DNA of 5,387 nt from positions 1-5,387 of the forward strand of contig VXON01000195.1 of assembly GCA_009840065.1 (NCBI GenBank). The letters run 5' to 3'. Positions 4,815 through 5,387 of the stretch are shown one piece after another. This stretch comes from Cenarchaeum sp. SB0662_bin_33 (GTDB lineage: Archaea > Thermoproteota > Nitrososphaeria > Nitrososphaerales > Nitrosopumilaceae). The number at the start of each line of letters is the position of its first letter. Position 1 is the stretch's first letter. A model generated the notes under the pieces. It did not search any database. It was not told the DNA's origin and saw only the letters and a program-made list of their open reading frames with translations. The position numbers and the translations under genes are program-made.

Positions 4815-5198
4815 CTAGGCTACCACCTCTACCTTCCAGTCTTTGTTTACCCATACCCCGATAACCTGTATGGCTGACATTCCATCCCACGACTTTACAC
4901 GCGATACTGCCTTTTTAATATCATGTATGTGCTGCTCATCACTCACGGGGTGGCCGGCACAGTCGTAGTGTCCTGATATGACTATTGTTGATGAGCCATG
5001 AGCATTTACGGATATGGATAGCATGCACTTGATCAGCTCAATGCGTGACTTGCCACCGGTAGTCTCTCCTGCAAGTACACCATCAATTCCGGGCTGTGTT
5101 ATGACATCTACATGTTCTAGACCGAATCTCTCCGTGATGTATCTGCGAATGGGCTCCTGTATACGTCCATCCATGCATGATATTGCCGTACCAAACAT
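4815..5198 (-). CDS. short beta-carbonic-anhydrase-like zinc protein, 127 aa
   Basis: The protein has the zinc-site pattern of beta-carbonic anhydrases: ISCMDGRIQEP (6-16) gives Cys8 with the Asp10-Arg12 dyad, and SGHYDCAGHP (75-84) gives His77 and Cys80 (HxxC). The last part, IQVIGVWVNKDWKVEVV, resembles the final beta strand of that fold. Members of the family convert CO2 to bicarbonate. At 127 residues it is much shorter than the usual 170-220, lacking the N-terminal helices and much of the helical middle, but I believe short proteins of this type exist in other prokaryotes, usually annotated as carbonic anhydrase or hypothetical. All three zinc ligands and the dyad are kept, so activity is plausible but not assured. 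The start must be M1, since the next Met (M9) would remove Cys8. A TATA box lies at -30 to -21. It is near the bicarbonate-using carboxylase but on the opposite strand, so any link in function is inferred. Confidence 0.8.
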   Translation of the reverse strand: MFGTAISCMDGRIQEPIRRYITERFGLEHVDVITQPGIDGVLAGETTGGKSRIELIKCMLSISVNAHGSSTIVISGHYDCAGHPVSDEQHIHDIKKAVSRVKSWDGMSAIQVIGVWVNKDWKVEVVA

Positions 5199-5218
5199 AC
5201 GGGTAGTGTTTTTATAGA

Positions 5219-5228
5219 TATTATTTAA
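5219..5228 (-). promoter_or_regulatory. TATA box of the carbonic-anhydrase-like gene
   Basis: The minus-strand sequence TTAAATAATA lies at -30 to -21 from the ATG at 5198, the same distance as at three other genes here. A second match, TATAAAAA, ends only 10 bases before the ATG and is too close to direct a start at or before it. Confidence 0.5.
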
Positions 5229-5300
5229 TGTACGTGCAAATTCAGCCTTTTGCGCTATACGATAAACTAAAATGTACTTGATAAGATCATATCTATTTCA

Positions 5301-5312
5301 CAAACAAAAGAC
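5301..5312 (-). terminator. T-rich stretch after the right-edge frame
   Basis: On the minus strand, GTCTTTTGTTTG follows about 10 bases after the TGA at 5322-5324. It could end transcription coming from the right edge, but is a weak, interrupted T tract. Confidence 0.2.
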
Positions 5313-5321
5313 TAAGTATCG

Positions 5322-5387
5322 TCACATGTATGCATAGTACTCTGCAAAAAGATCCGATATTTTTCGGTGCCTGACGGTAACGGAATT
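5322..5387 (-). CDS. possible C-terminal end of a gene entering from the right
   Basis: In the minus-strand frame that begins at the last base of the window, 21 codons are open before TGA (5322-5324), with the readable end RKISDLFAEYYAYM. A T-rich stretch follows the stop and the DNA beyond it becomes AT-rich like spacer, which is what a gene end would look like. The other two minus frames are also open over this short distance (24 and 30 codons), so the frame choice is uncertain. The family cannot be told. Confidence 0.25.
   Translation of the reverse strand, partial: NSVTVRHRKISDLFAEYYAYM

Noticed and set aside
5014..5217. 67-codon plus-strand frame over the carbonic-anhydrase-like gene
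   Set aside because: It is antisense to a gene with a full zinc-ligand set and a promoter.
5228..5281. 17-codon plus-strand frame upstream of the carbonic-anhydrase-like gene
   Set aside because: Too short, no promoter at the expected distance, no supporting pattern.

Overview
The window looks like a piece of an ammonia-oxidising archaeon (Nitrososphaerota, formerly Thaumarchaeota). Three things point there. The gene order is carboxyltransferase, biotin carboxylase, biotin carrier, all as separate subunits, which is the order I recall for the bifunctional acetyl-CoA/propionyl-CoA carboxylase of the thaumarchaeal 3-hydroxypropionate/4-hydroxybutyrate carbon fixation cycle. Genes that start a transcription unit have archaeal TATA-like boxes 21 to 30 bases before the ATG, which predicts leaderless mRNAs. 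T tracts without strong hairpins follow several stops. The base composition is moderate by eye (not computed), so I do not name a genus.

Layout. Positions 1-61 hold the end of a membrane protein (plus strand), whose TGA overlaps by ATGA the start of a 70-residue coiled-coil protein (58-270). Facing it on the minus strand is a 38-residue coiled-coil microprotein (267-383) with a clear TATA box. From 384 to 680 there is an AT-rich gap with a palindrome, a direct repeat and a 14-bp inverted repeat, ending in the promoter of the carboxylase operon. The operon fills 681-4218: pccB-type carboxyltransferase, accC-type biotin carboxylase and a biotin carboxyl carrier protein, separated by 6 bp and 1 bp. 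Convergent to it, with only 4 bp between stops, is a peroxiredoxin (minus, 4223-4690). Upstream of the peroxiredoxin, on the same strand, is a short beta-carbonic-anhydrase-like zinc protein (4815-5198), possibly followed by a 21-residue ORF. A few codons of another minus-strand gene may enter from the right edge.

How they may work together. The carboxylase uses ATP and bicarbonate to carboxylate acetyl-CoA and propionyl-CoA. A carbonic-anhydrase-like protein close by could affect the supply of bicarbonate; this link is inference. The peroxiredoxin is probably a general peroxide defence. The two small coiled-coil proteins at the left end have no recognised function and are the least described part of the window.
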